This document shows, in pieces, positions 8,346 through 15,843 of a stretch of 20,992 bases of DNA. A program made the position numbers and the translations under genes. The number at the start of each line of letters is the position of its first letter. Position 1 is the first letter of the stretch. Below the pieces are notes generated by a model. That model did not search any database, was not told the DNA's origin, and saw only the letters and a program-made list of their open reading frames with translations. The stretch is from NCBI GenBank assembly GCA_039587475.1, contig JBDHIK010000049.1, positions 1 to 20,992 on the forward strand. The letters are read 5' to 3'. Origin of the DNA: N074bin45 sp039587475 (GTDB taxonomy: Bacteria > Gemmatimonadota > Gemmatimonadetes > Gemmatimonadales > GWC2-71-9).

Positions 8346-8803
8346 GATCGGGCCCGGCTTGCTGCAGGATGCTTGGCCGGCACGAGGCCGCCCGGCGCTG
8401 TGGGATCGACCCAGGCCTCCGTGCCGTCCACATAGCGTTCGCGTTTCCAGATGGGGACACGGCGCTTGGTGGCTTCGATGACGAACCGGCAGGCCGCGAA
8501 TGCCTCGTCCCGGTGGGCACCGGCAGCGACGACGACGACGGCCGCTTCACCGATGGCGACGTCTCCCAACCGGTGGCGCAGCGCCACACGGACCGGCCAT
8601 TGGGCCTCGGCCTCCTCGAGGATCTCGTGACACACTCGTTCGGCCATGGGCCCGTACGCCGAGTAGCTCAACGCCGTCACGACCCGGCCTTCGTGATGAT
8701 CGCGGACGGTCCCGACGAAGCTGGCCAGGGCGCCCCGGGCGGGATCGGCGACCGAGGCGACCATGGCCTCGAGGTCGAGCGGGTCGCTCGTCAGGAACGG
8801 CAT
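8342..8803 (-). CDS. moaE: Molybdopterin synthase catalytic (large) subunit
   Basis: With MoaD it forms molybdopterin synthase, transferring sulfur to cyclic pyranopterin monophosphate. From ATG 8803 it has 153 residues. Family motifs are FVGTVRDHHEG (29-39), RHRLGDVAIGE (76-86) and ATKRRVPIWKRE (111-122), with the catalytic lysines at K113 and K120. The open frame runs much further upstream, overlapping moaD. ATG 8803 leaves a four-base gap after the moaD stop and a GGTGG-like ribosome-binding site about eight bases upstream. A GTG at 8815 is an alternative that adds four residues. The moaD-moaE-moaA order, with overlaps, supports one message for the pathway. Confidence 0.95.
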   Translation of the reverse strand: MPFLTSDPLDLEAMVASVADPARGALASFVGTVRDHHEGRVVTALSYSAYGPMAERVCHEILEEAEAQWPVRVALRHRLGDVAIGEAAVVVVAAGAHRDEAFAACRFVIEATKRRVPIWKRERYVDGTEAWVDPTAPGGLVPAKHPAASRARS

Positions 8804-8807
8804 CGAC

Positions 8808-9080
8808 TCAGCCACCAGACAGCGGCGGGAGCAGGGCGATCTCGTCACCAGGCTCGACCGCGTCCTCCGGCAAGGCCTGAGACGCGTTCCGTGCACACAG
8901 GGGACGTTCTGGAAGAATTCTGGCAGCCGGTACATCACTCCGAAGCGCCGTGACGACATCCGCCACCGTCGCCGGCGCCGGGACCGTCACCTCATGCTCA
9001 GCGGTACCAACGACTTCGGCGTAGCGAGCGAACAGGAGCACGCGGACTCGCAGGGAGCCTTGGGGGTGGTTCATGGCCAT
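8808..9080 (-). CDS. moaD: Molybdopterin synthase sulfur carrier (small) subunit
   Basis: Ubiquitin-fold sulfur carrier whose C-terminal Gly-Gly is thiocarboxylated and delivers sulfur to MoaE. At 90 residues it has the beta-grasp start LRVRVLLFARYAEVVG, a central helix (VADVVTALRS), the EPGDEIALLPP strand and terminal SGG, all typical. I placed the start at ATG 9080; a second ATG at 9074 is equally possible. Neither has a recognisable ribosome-binding site, since five C residues precede the first ATG. A longer open frame toward 9377 overlaps the HU gene and is not coding. It is the first gene of the moaD-moaE-moaA run. Confidence 0.9.
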   Translation of the reverse strand: MAMNHPQGSLRVRVLLFARYAEVVGTAEHEVTVPAPATVADVVTALRSDVPAARILPERPLCARNASQALPEDAVEPGDEIALLPPLSGG

Positions 9081-9132
9081 GGGGGAATCTAGCGGATTCC
9101 TGGAGTCAGCCTCGGGGCCGGGCAAGTACGGG

Positions 9133-9156
9133 AAAGGGCCACCAATCGGCGGCCCT
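9133..9156 (-). terminator. Intrinsic-like terminator downstream of the HU gene
   Basis: On the minus strand AGGGCCGCC pairs with GGTGGCCCT (nine pairs, one G-U) around a GATT loop, followed by TT and then CCC. It lies 12 bases after the HU stop and before moaD. The stem is strong and GC-rich, but the T-run is short (three T counting the last stem base), so efficiency is uncertain. Confidence 0.6.
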
Positions 9157-9168
9157 CCGTGTCGCGGC

Positions 9169-9528
9169 TCAGAGCGTACCGAACGATGGCGGGGTACCGC
9201 CTCCGCTCGGGGGTTCCGGCGGCGCCTGCGCCTCGGCGTCAGCCACCAGACCACGTAACTCCTTTGATGGCTTGAACACCGGCACCGGACGGGCCGCCAC
9301 TTCCACCGGTTCGCCGGTTCGGGGATTACGCGCCATCCGGGTCTTGCGCCTCCGGATCTTGAAGGTGCCGAACCCACGGATTTCGATGTTCTTCTGGTCG
9401 CGAAGCGCCACCTTGACCGCGTCGAGGAAAGCGTCCACCACGCGGGCGCAGTCCTTCTTCGAGATCATCGGCCCGGCAGTACGGGCAATCGAGGCGGTGA
9501 CTTGTTCGACGAGATCAGCCTTAGTCAT
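9169..9528 (-). CDS. hup: HU/IHF family nucleoid DNA-binding protein
   Basis: Small dimeric histone-like protein that bends and compacts DNA. It has 119 residues, about 25 more than classic HU. The N-terminal helices (MTKADLVEQV...), RGFGTF (51-56) and the DNA-intercalating arm RNPRTGEP (67-74) with RPVPVFKPSKEL are intact. Residues 94-119 form an extra Ala/Pro/Gly-rich tail that is probably disordered. The start ATG 9528 has a GGGGG ribosome-binding sequence six bases upstream. It is flanked by its own promoter (TTGACA-17-TATCGT) and a downstream hairpin, so it is likely transcribed alone between carA and moaD. HU and IHF cannot be separated by sequence alone here; HU is more likely. Confidence 0.95.
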   Translation of the reverse strand: MTKADLVEQVTASIARTAGPMISKKDCARVVDAFLDAVKVALRDQKNIEIRGFGTFKIRRRKTRMARNPRTGEPVEVAARPVPVFKPSKELRGLVADAEAQAPPEPPSGGGTPPSFGTL

Positions 9529-9584
9529 GCATCCCCCACGAGGGTCACAGACGGACGGTCGCCCAGCCGGGCATCTTGGGGGTG

Positions 9585-9613
9585 ACGATACGAGCTTAGT
9601 GCTTGTGTGTCAA
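9585..9613 (-). promoter_or_regulatory. Sigma-70-type promoter of the HU gene
   Basis: Minus strand: a perfect -35 TTGACA at 9613-9608, a 17-base spacer, and -10 TATCGT (four of six) at 9590-9585. It lies in the 94-base gap between the carA stop and the HU start, predicting a leader of about 50 bases. This is the best promoter match I found in the window and fits the strong expression usual for HU. Confidence 0.7.
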
Positions 9614-9622
9614 GGCGTTGGC

Positions 9623-10729
9623 TCAACCGGCCCCGTTCCGGTCCCCCAGCAGTTTCATGAAATCGCCGAAGTGCGGGTAGGCGTCGTGCGGCCCGGGCGC
9701 GGCTTCAGGGTGATACTGAACCGCGAAAACCGGCAGTTTCGCGTGGCGCAGGCCCTCAACCGTGCCGTCGTTGAGGTTGACGTGGGTTAACTCCAAGTCC
9801 GGCGCGCCGTTAATGACACCGTCGCTGCCGTCGACCGCAAAGCCGTGATTCTGTGTCGTGATGAGTACCCTGCCCGAGGCCAGGTCCTTGACCGGGTGGT
9901 TCCCGCCGCGATGTCCGTATGGCAGCTTTCTGGTCTGGGCGCCGAGCGCAATGGCGAGCAGCTGATGACCCAAACATATCCCGAAACCGGGGATGCCGCC
10001 CTCGACCAGCTCACGAATGTGGGGAATGACGTAGGCCACGGCCGCGGGATCGCCAGGACCGTTTGAGAGGAACAAGCCGTCGGGCTCCAGTGCCCTCACC
10101 TGCTCGGCCGTAAAGGACGAGGGGACCACCGTTACCCGGCAGCCGGCCCGCACCAGCATCGTGACGATGTTCCGCTTCATGCCGAAATCGTACGCGACCA
10201 CATGGGGCCCCGACTCCCCGGCACGGTACGGCTCGGCCGTCGTCGCCTCGCTGGCCAGGTCACAGCCTTCCATGGAGGGAGAGGCCGCCAACTCCCGGAC
10301 GAGCTCGGGCGACGGCTCCGTCCCGGATCCGATCACTCCTCGCATGGCCCCGGCCGACCGGATGTGTCTGGTGAGTCGTCGAGTGTCGATGCCTTCCAGC
10401 AGCGGGACGCCGTGCTGGTTGAGCCAGTCGTGGAGTCCGCCACTGGCACGCCAATTGGAGTGGCGCCGGGCCAGTTCCCGCACGACGACGCCCCTGACCT
10501 GCGGATGGGCCGACTCCTGATCTTCTTCGTTGATCCCGTAGTTGCCGATCATGGGGGTCGTCATGACGACGATCTGGCCCAGGTAGCTGGGATCGGTGAA
10601 GGTTTCCTGGTAGCCGGTCAGATTGGTGGTAAAGACGACTTCGCCGAAGGATGGATCGACGGGATGCGGACAGGACCCGTGAAAGCAGGTCCCGTCCTCA
10701 AGAAGCACGAACGCGGGGTGACCGGTCAT
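9623..10729 (-). CDS. carA: Carbamoyl-phosphate synthase small (glutaminase) subunit
   Basis: Hydrolyses glutamine and channels ammonia to CarB to make carbamoyl phosphate for pyrimidines and arginine. From ATG 10729 it has 368 residues. The N-terminal CarA domain begins FVLLEDGTCFHG and includes TTNLTGYQE. The class I amidotransferase domain holds the triad C252 (GFGICLGHQLLA), H340 and E342 (QYHPEAAPGP). The frame opens 36 codons further upstream but overlaps secG, and GGGGTGG precedes ATG 10729 closely. It lies 34 bases downstream of secG. The large subunit gene carB is not adjacent: the next gene is HU, after a promoter. CarB is therefore presumably encoded elsewhere. Confidence 0.97.
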   Translation of the reverse strand: MTGHPAFVLLEDGTCFHGSCPHPVDPSFGEVVFTTNLTGYQETFTDPSYLGQIVVMTTPMIGNYGINEEDQESAHPQVRGVVVRELARRHSNWRASGGLHDWLNQHGVPLLEGIDTRRLTRHIRSAGAMRGVIGSGTEPSPELVRELAASPSMEGCDLASEATTAEPYRAGESGPHVVAYDFGMKRNIVTMLVRAGCRVTVVPSSFTAEQVRALEPDGLFLSNGPGDPAAVAYVIPHIRELVEGGIPGFGICLGHQLLAIALGAQTRKLPYGHRGGNHPVKDLASGRVLITTQNHGFAVDGSDGVINGAPDLELTHVNLNDGTVEGLRHAKLPVFAVQYHPEAAPGPHDAYPHFGDFMKLLGDRNGAG

Positions 10730-10763
10730 ACGGCCACCCCGCGTGACAGCCGTCCCGGCACGG

Positions 10764-11156
10764 CTACTGTCCCGAGTCCGCGGCTCCGGCTCCGGCTCCG
10801 TCGGCTCCCTCGCCGGGCGCCGGTACGGCAGGCGCAACCGGTTCCGTCTCCAGCGGGAGTGGCGCCGTCTGTACCGGAGCGGCAGGCGCCCGCAGCAACT
10901 CCTGCACTCCCGTACTGCCCACGGAGTTGGAGGCCGACATGAACGACAGGATCAACGACAGCACCAGAAACGCTCCCCCGGCGTACCAGGACGTCTTGGT
11001 AAGCCAGGTAACCGCGTGGCGACCGCCGAAGAAGGACTCGGTACCGCCCGAGCCTCCGAGCGCGGCAAGCCCACCGCCCTGCCCGGCCTGGAGCAGCACG
11101 ACGATGCCGAGTACCACGGCGTCCACGATCAACAGTGTCAGAATGAAACCGTACAT
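10764..11156 (-). CDS. secG: Preprotein translocase subunit SecG
   Basis: Small membrane subunit of the SecYEG protein-export channel. It has 130 residues: helix 1 at about 3-22, the cytosolic loop LLQAGQGGGLAALGGSG with the family's Gly-rich signature, helix 2 at about 55-76, and then a roughly 50-residue Ala/Pro/Glu-rich tail that is likely disordered. The start ATG 11156 is preceded by GAGGAG at a somewhat long spacing of about 11 bases. It follows tpiA by 55 bases. tpiA-secG adjacency is common in bacteria and supports both calls. A six-base-pair hairpin covers its stop codon. Confidence 0.93.
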   Translation of the reverse strand: MYGFILTLLIVDAVVLGIVVLLQAGQGGGLAALGGSGGTESFFGGRHAVTWLTKTSWYAGGAFLVLSLILSFMSASNSVGSTGVQELLRAPAAPVQTAPLPLETEPVAPAVPAPGEGADGAGAGAADSGQ

Positions 11157-11211
11157 CTTCCCGTTCTCTCCTCGGATCAGCCCCGAAGGCTAATGATGGG
11201 CGCCGCACCGG

Positions 11212-11970
11212 TCAACTCACCCCTGATCCGCCGACCCCGACGATCTCGGACCAGCTGTCCGGGGTCAGGCTGGCGCCGCCGACCAGAACGCCGTCCACGC
11301 CATCCTGCGCCAGCAGGGTCAGGACGTTGCCGGGCTTCACGCTCCCCCCGTAGAGGATGCGGATGTCCTCCGGGCCCCCGGCGGCTACGACCTGGGACCG
11401 GATGAAGGCGTGGACGGCGGCGGCATCTTCCGGTGTCGCCGTCCGTCCGGTGCCGATGGCCCAGACCGGTTCGTATGCGATGACCGTTCTGGCCAGGGCC
11501 GCAGCGTCGAGCCCGTCGTGCCCCGCGGCGAGTTGGCGCGCGACGACGCTTTCCGTCTCTCCGCGCTCGCGTTGTTCCAGCAACTCGCCGACGCACAGGA
11601 CCGGTGTCAGTCCAGCCTCGACGAGTGCCGCCACCTTGCGACCCGTCTCCTCGTCCGTCTCCCCGAACACATGACGCCGTTCGGAGTGACCGACCAGTGC
11701 GGCGCGCGCGCCCGCTTCACGCACCAGAGGAATCGAGAGCGCGCCGGTAAAGGCACCTTTGGCCTCCCAGTGCACGTCCTGCGCTCCGACCACGACATCG
11801 GTTCGCTCGGCCAGCGCATCGGCCAAGGCCGCCAGGGTGACGGCGGGAGGAAAGAACCAGACGTCCCTCCCCGCCTCGGGAGAGGTCAGTGCCTGGAACT
11901 GCCGTGCGAACGCCACCGCTTCCGCAGGTCCCAGGTGCATCTTCCAGTTCGCCGCGAACAGTGTTGCCAT
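11212..11970 (-). CDS. tpiA: Triosephosphate isomerase
   Basis: Interconverts dihydroxyacetone phosphate and glyceraldehyde 3-phosphate in glycolysis and gluconeogenesis; 252 residues. The catalytic set is complete: N8 and K10 (ANWKMH), H95 (VGHSERR), E167 (AYEPVWAIGTG, which includes the flexible loop 6), and the phosphate-binding YGGSVKP (207-213) and GVLVGGASL. The ATG lies four bases after the pgk stop. It is third in the gap-pgk-tpiA glycolytic run, so the three enzymes are probably co-expressed. Confidence 0.98.
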   Translation of the reverse strand: MATLFAANWKMHLGPAEAVAFARQFQALTSPEAGRDVWFFPPAVTLAALADALAERTDVVVGAQDVHWEAKGAFTGALSIPLVREAGARAALVGHSERRHVFGETDEETGRKVAALVEAGLTPVLCVGELLEQRERGETESVVARQLAAGHDGLDAAALARTVIAYEPVWAIGTGRTATPEDAAAVHAFIRSQVVAAGGPEDIRILYGGSVKPGNVLTLLAQDGVDGVLVGGASLTPDSWSEIVGVGGSGVS

Positions 11971-11974
11971 ACCG

Positions 11975-13174
11975 TCAGTCCGATGGAAGGTCGTCGAGGG
12001 CGGCCACGCCCGGAAGTTCCCTGCCCTCGAGAAACTCCAGGGAAGCGCCTCCGCCCGTGGATACGTGGGTCATCTCGTCACTCAGGCCGGCGGCCGCGAC
12101 CGCCGCGGCGGAATCTCCGCCACCGACGATGGTCACCGCACCGCGCCGGGTGGCATCGGCCATTGCCTGTGCCAGCGCCAGGGTCCCATGATCGAACGGG
12201 GGTGTCTCGAACACACCCATCGGGCCGTTCCAGACGACGGTGCCCGCATCCCGGACATGGCGGCCGAAGTGCTCTTCTGTCGCGGCGTCGATATCGAACA
12301 TGGACCATCCTTCCGGGATGGCGTCCCGCGTGACACTGCGCGTCTCGGCGTCGCCGCTGAGACGTTGGGCCACCACGGCGCCATCGGGTAGCACCAGCGT
12401 AGACCCCGCACTGGCCAGGAGGTCGCGCGCCATGTCCACCCGGTCCGGCTCGACCAGTGAGGACCCGATCTCGAGCCCCATGGCCTTGAAGAAGGTCGAT
12501 GCCATGGCACCGCCGATGAGGATGGCATCGGCTCGAGGCAGCAGGGCTTCGATGAGGTCGATCTTGCCGGAGATCTTGGCGCCTCCCATGACCGCGACGA
12601 ATGGCCGCTTGGGATCGGCCAGGGCCTCTCCCAGAAACGCCAGTTCCTTCTGCATCAGGAACCCGCTCACGGCGGGTTTGACGCGATGGGCCACCCCTTC
12701 GGTACTGGCGTGGGCCCGATGGGCGCTGCCGAACGCATCGTTGACGTAGACGTCGCCGAGACGTGCCCACGCATCGCTCAACTCCGGGTCGTTGCGTTCT
12801 TCGCCCGGATAGAAGCGGGTGTTCTCCGCCAGCGCGACTCCGCCGCGTGGCAAGTGCCGGGATGCATCCGCACCCGCAGTGGACGCCGGGTCGTCGATGA
12901 ACGTCACCGGGGCCCCGATCAGGCGTTCCAGTTCCAGTCGTACCGGAGCGAGCGACAGCTCGGCATTGGGGCGTCCCTCGGGACGCCCGAGGTGGGACAA
13001 CAGGATGACACGGGCCCCGTGCGTCCGGAGATGGGCGATGGTGGGCAGTGCGGCCCGGATCCGCGTGGCGTCGGCCACCGCCCCTTCGTGCAGCGGAACG
13101 TTGAAGTCGACGCGCACCAGGACGCGTTGACCTTCGAGGTGCGCTCCGTCGAGCTGGTCGAGCGATCGTTTCAC
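11975..13174 (-). CDS. pgk: Phosphoglycerate kinase
   Basis: Transfers phosphate between 1,3-bisphosphoglycerate and ADP; 399 residues, normal length. Signatures are RVDFNVP (21-27), LSHLGRP (59-65), the VNDAFGSAHRAH segment, FVAVMGGAKISGKI at the nucleotide domain, WNGPMGVFE, and GGGDSAAAV near the C-terminus. The open frame extends 12 codons upstream, but the GTG at 13174 (VKRSLDQLDG) matches the family and forms a GTGA overlap with the gap stop. The ribosome-binding site is weak, consistent with coupled translation from gap. Confidence 0.98.
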   Translation of the reverse strand: MKRSLDQLDGAHLEGQRVLVRVDFNVPLHEGAVADATRIRAALPTIAHLRTHGARVILLSHLGRPEGRPNAELSLAPVRLELERLIGAPVTFIDDPASTAGADASRHLPRGGVALAENTRFYPGEERNDPELSDAWARLGDVYVNDAFGSAHRAHASTEGVAHRVKPAVSGFLMQKELAFLGEALADPKRPFVAVMGGAKISGKIDLIEALLPRADAILIGGAMASTFFKAMGLEIGSSLVEPDRVDMARDLLASAGSTLVLPDGAVVAQRLSGDAETRSVTRDAIPEGWSMFDIDAATEEHFGRHVRDAGTVVWNGPMGVFETPPFDHGTLALAQAMADATRRGAVTIVGGGDSAAAVAAAGLSDEMTHVSTGGGASLEFLEGRELPGVAALDDLPSD

Positions 13175-14178
13175 AACTGCGAGCCGACGTGCCGCATCAG
13201 GTCGACGCAACGCGCCGAGTACCCCATCTCGTTGTCGTACCAGGAGGACACATGCACCAACGTCCCCTCGAGGACGTTGGTCTGTGCCAGGTCGATGGTG
13301 CTCGATTGCACGTTCCCGATGTAGTCCACCGACACCAACGGCTCGTCACTCACCGCGAGCACGCCCTTCAGCGCCCCGGTGGCGGCAGCGGCAAAGGCCG
13401 CGTTCACCGACTCCACGTCCGTGGCGGTGGTGACGTTGCACGTCAGATCCACGACCGATACGTCAGGGGTGGGTACCCGCAGAGCGACGCCGTCGATCTT
13501 GCCCTTGAGCTCCGGAAGCACCAACGCCGTGGCGCGGGCCGCTCCGGTCGACGTCGGGATGATGCTCAGCGCCGCGGCCCTTGCCCGCCGGAGGTCCGAG
13601 TGCGGCAGATCCAGGATGCGCTGGTCGTTGGTGTACGAGTGGATGGTCGTCATGAACCCCCTCTCGAACCCGAAGGAATCCAGGATCACCTTCACCATGG
13701 GGACCAGACAGTTGGTGGTGCAACTGGCGTTGGAGATGATGTCGTGGGCCGCCGGATCGTAGTCCGTATGATTGACCCCCATCACGATCGTGATGTCTTC
13801 GTTCTTGGCCGGAGCGGAGATGATGACTTTCTTGGCGCCGGCTGCGAGGTGGTTGGCCGCCGCGTCCCGCTTCGTGAACAATCCGGTCGATTCGAGCACC
13901 ACGTCGACCCCGAGGTCGCCCCAGGGCAACTTGGCCGGGTCGCGTTCCGACAGCACTTTCAGCGACGCCCCGTTGACCCTGAGCGAGTCCCCCTCGGACG
14001 TCACGCCGGCGAAGCGGCCGTGCACGGAATCGTAAGTCAGCAGGTGGGCCAGGGTCTTCGAGTCCGTCAGGTCGTTCACCGCAACGAACTCGATGTCGGT
14101 GGTCCCCATGGCGGTCGCGGCGCGGAGTACGTTGCGGCCGATCCGTCCGAACCCGTTGATGCCAACGCGAATGGTCAT
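13171..14178 (-). CDS. gap: Glyceraldehyde-3-phosphate dehydrogenase, NAD-type
   Basis: Oxidises glyceraldehyde 3-phosphate to 1,3-bisphosphoglycerate; 335 residues. It shows GINGFGRIGR (6-15) for dinucleotide binding, the catalytic C153 in SNASCTTNCL, H180 (TTIHSYTNDQ), and SWYDNEMGY near the end. D36 in AVNDLTD and L191-P192 in LPHSDLRRARAA are typical of NAD-specific glycolytic enzymes. The frame opens at an ATG at 14190, but ATG 14178 (MTIRVG) fits the family and has GGAG six bases upstream. It lies 45 bases downstream of comF; no convincing promoter is visible in that gap. Confidence 0.97.
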   Translation of the reverse strand: MTIRVGINGFGRIGRNVLRAATAMGTTDIEFVAVNDLTDSKTLAHLLTYDSVHGRFAGVTSEGDSLRVNGASLKVLSERDPAKLPWGDLGVDVVLESTGLFTKRDAAANHLAAGAKKVIISAPAKNEDITIVMGVNHTDYDPAAHDIISNASCTTNCLVPMVKVILDSFGFERGFMTTIHSYTNDQRILDLPHSDLRRARAAALSIIPTSTGAARATALVLPELKGKIDGVALRVPTPDVSVVDLTCNVTTATDVESVNAAFAAAATGALKGVLAVSDEPLVSVDYIGNVQSSTIDLAQTNVLEGTLVHVSSWYDNEMGYSARCVDLMRHVGSQL

Positions 14179-14223
14179 TCCAGACTCCATGATTGATGCG
14201 ATTGGTACCTGCTCAGGGATGCT

Positions 14224-15024
14224 TCAGGCCGCCCCCAAGGGGCCCAGCGCCCTGGCAAACGTCACTGCTTGAACAGACTGCGCACCGGCGGCCACCAGCG
14301 CCTCGGCCGCAGCGCCCAGGGTTGCCCCGGTCGTGAAGACATCGTCCACCAACAATACCCGCCGCCCAGCCACCCCGCGGGCCTGAAATGCGCCCCGGAC
14401 ATTGGCGGCACGGGACTCGGGCGGCAGGTCCGACTGGGCACCGGTCTCTCTGCTACGGCGCAATACGTCCAGGCCCAATGGGAACCCGCCGGACCGTGCC
14501 AGGGCCTGAGCCAGTTCCGCCGCCTGGTTGTACCCGCGCGACCGCATCCTCCGGACGCCGAGGGGAATCGGTACCAACAATAGCGGGCGCGTCAATAGCG
14601 CAGACCCCTGCATGGCCCGGGCCATCGACTCGCCCAGCCTGCGCCAGCCCTCAAATTTACAGAGGTGGACCACACGGCGGGGCCCGGTGGTCAGCATCAC
14701 GGCACTCCTGACCCGGTCCAGCGCTGCTGGAAGCGTGCGACAGATGCGACACTCAGGGTCGTGCTGAGACCTCGGCTCGCCGCAGCGCGGACACACCGGG
14801 TCAGGCACGGGGGGCCAGCGGCTGCGACAAAGATCACAGATGAGCGGTTCGCCGCGTTGGCCGCCCAGTTCGGCGCCGCACGACAGACATCCCGCAGGGA
14901 GGAGAGCGCGTTCCATGGCCCTGAGGCCGCCCAGGATGGTCCCTGCCAGGGTCGCGCCCGGCTTCTGGGCAGAGCCGGCGGAGGAGCCTGTTGGCCCAGC
15001 GACACCCGGGGAGCCGGTCGGCAT
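14224..15024 (-). CDS. comF: ComF family double zinc-ribbon phosphoribosyltransferase-like protein
   Basis: ComF proteins are needed for natural transformation in several bacteria and act in the cytoplasm near the DNA-uptake machinery; the exact reaction is unsettled. The protein has up to 266 residues. Four CxxC pairs (C46/C49, C63/C66, C78/C81, C92/C95) make an N-terminal zinc-binding region. Then come RSRGYNQAAEL (161-171) and the PRPP-binding loop VLLVDDVFTTGAT (223-235). The start is uncertain. ATG 15024 lies six bases after the aroE stop and gives a Gly/Ala/Pro-rich leader. ATG 14916 (MERALLPAGCLSCG) would give the more usual length of 230. It sits between aroE and gap. Confidence 0.9.
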   Translation of the reverse strand: MPTGSPGVAGPTGSSAGSAQKPGATLAGTILGGLRAMERALLPAGCLSCGAELGGQRGEPLICDLCRSRWPPVPDPVCPRCGEPRSQHDPECRICRTLPAALDRVRSAVMLTTGPRRVVHLCKFEGWRRLGESMARAMQGSALLTRPLLLVPIPLGVRRMRSRGYNQAAELAQALARSGGFPLGLDVLRRSRETGAQSDLPPESRAANVRGAFQARGVAGRRVLLVDDVFTTGATLGAAAEALVAAGAQSVQAVTFARALGPLGAA

Positions 15025-15030
15025 CGGGCG

Positions 15031-15843
15031 TCAGGCCCTGAGAGCCTGTTCCACCACCCCGCGCATGACATCGCGAGGGGCGTCGAGCCCGGGGAACCAG
15101 TGCTGGAACGCTGCGGCCCCCTGGGCGACGAGCATGGCGCGGCCGTCTTCGGCCTGTAATCCGGCCTGGCGGCACCGGCGGATCCACGATGTGCGCCCCC
15201 TGGCGTAGACCAGATCCAGCACGGCCTTGGCGCCGGGCACGTCTTGGAGTTCGACGGGTGCCGGATCGTTCTCCAGCCGACCCAGCGGTGTGGCATTGAT
15301 AATGACCTCGGCCTCATCCTGCTCCGCCCCGGCCACGCCCCGCGAGGCGATCATCTCAAGGAAACGGGCGGCCTTGACCACTGACCGTGATCGTACCGCC
15401 AGGCTGGCGCCGGCGCGGCGGGCTGCCTCGACGACGGCGCGGGCCGACCCGCCGGTGCCGACCACCAACCAGGTAGAAGCGGGGGCATCGATTTCAGCGA
15501 GCGCACCTTCGATGCCCGTCACGTCGGTATTGAATCCCAGGGACCCGCTCTCATCACCACAGAATGTGTTGCATGCCCCGAGTTGCACGACCAGGTCGCT
15601 GGGTACGTCTACCGCCTGTGCCGCCGCCGCCTTGTGGGGGAGGGTCACGTTGCCGCCGCCTCCGGCTTCGGTCAGTGATTGGATGAGAGACTGGAGCTGG
15701 GCCGTGGCACACGGCATGGGGACGTAGACCGCGTTGATGCCCATGACCGCGAAGGCGGCCGTCTGCATGGCCGGCGATAGCGAATGGGACACGGGGGAGC
15801 CGAGAATGGCAAAAACCCTGGTCCGGCCGTCAATCGCCGGCAA
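15031..15843 (-). CDS. aroE: Shikimate dehydrogenase
   Basis: Reduces 3-dehydroshikimate to shikimate with NADPH, in aromatic amino acid synthesis. About 270 residues. Substrate motif SHSLSP starts at 19, NVTLPHK at 65-71 ends in the catalytic lysine K71, GFNTDVTG holds the catalytic Asp D107, and the cofactor loop is GTGGSARAV (129-137). The C-terminal MLVAQGAAAFQHWFPG is typical. The usual NRT cofactor motif reads RSR here, so NADP preference is less certain. No ATG or GTG lies at the expected position. TTG 15843 gives a family-like N-terminus (LPAIDGRTRVFAILGSP) and overlaps the phosphatase stop by 14 bases. ATG 15885 would add 14 residues. Confidence 0.93.
   Translation of the reverse strand: MPAIDGRTRVFAILGSPVSHSLSPAMQTAAFAVMGINAVYVPMPCATAQLQSLIQSLTEAGGGGNVTLPHKAAAAQAVDVPSDLVVQLGACNTFCGDESGSLGFNTDVTGIEGALAEIDAPASTWLVVGTGGSARAVVEAARRAGASLAVRSRSVVKAARFLEMIASRGVAGAEQDEAEVIINATPLGRLENDPAPVELQDVPGAKAVLDLVYARGRTSWIRRCRQAGLQAEDGRAMLVAQGAAAFQHWFPGLDAPRDVMRGVVEQALRA

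Noticed and set aside
8808..9377. Extended moaD frame reaching into the HU gene
   Set aside because: The first 99 residues are Arg/Pro-rich and overlap the HU coding region and its terminator. Conserved MoaD sequence starts near 9080.
10748..10765. Hairpin (AGCCGT/ACGGCT) over the secG stop codon
   Set aside because: Only six pairs with no T-run after it, and the stem lies partly in coding sequence. Not supported as a terminator or attenuator.
11187..11215. Possible secG promoter TTGACC-17-TAGCCT on the minus strand
   Set aside because: The -35 matches five of six bases, but the -10 matches only three and the -35 overlaps the tpiA stop. Too weak to annotate.
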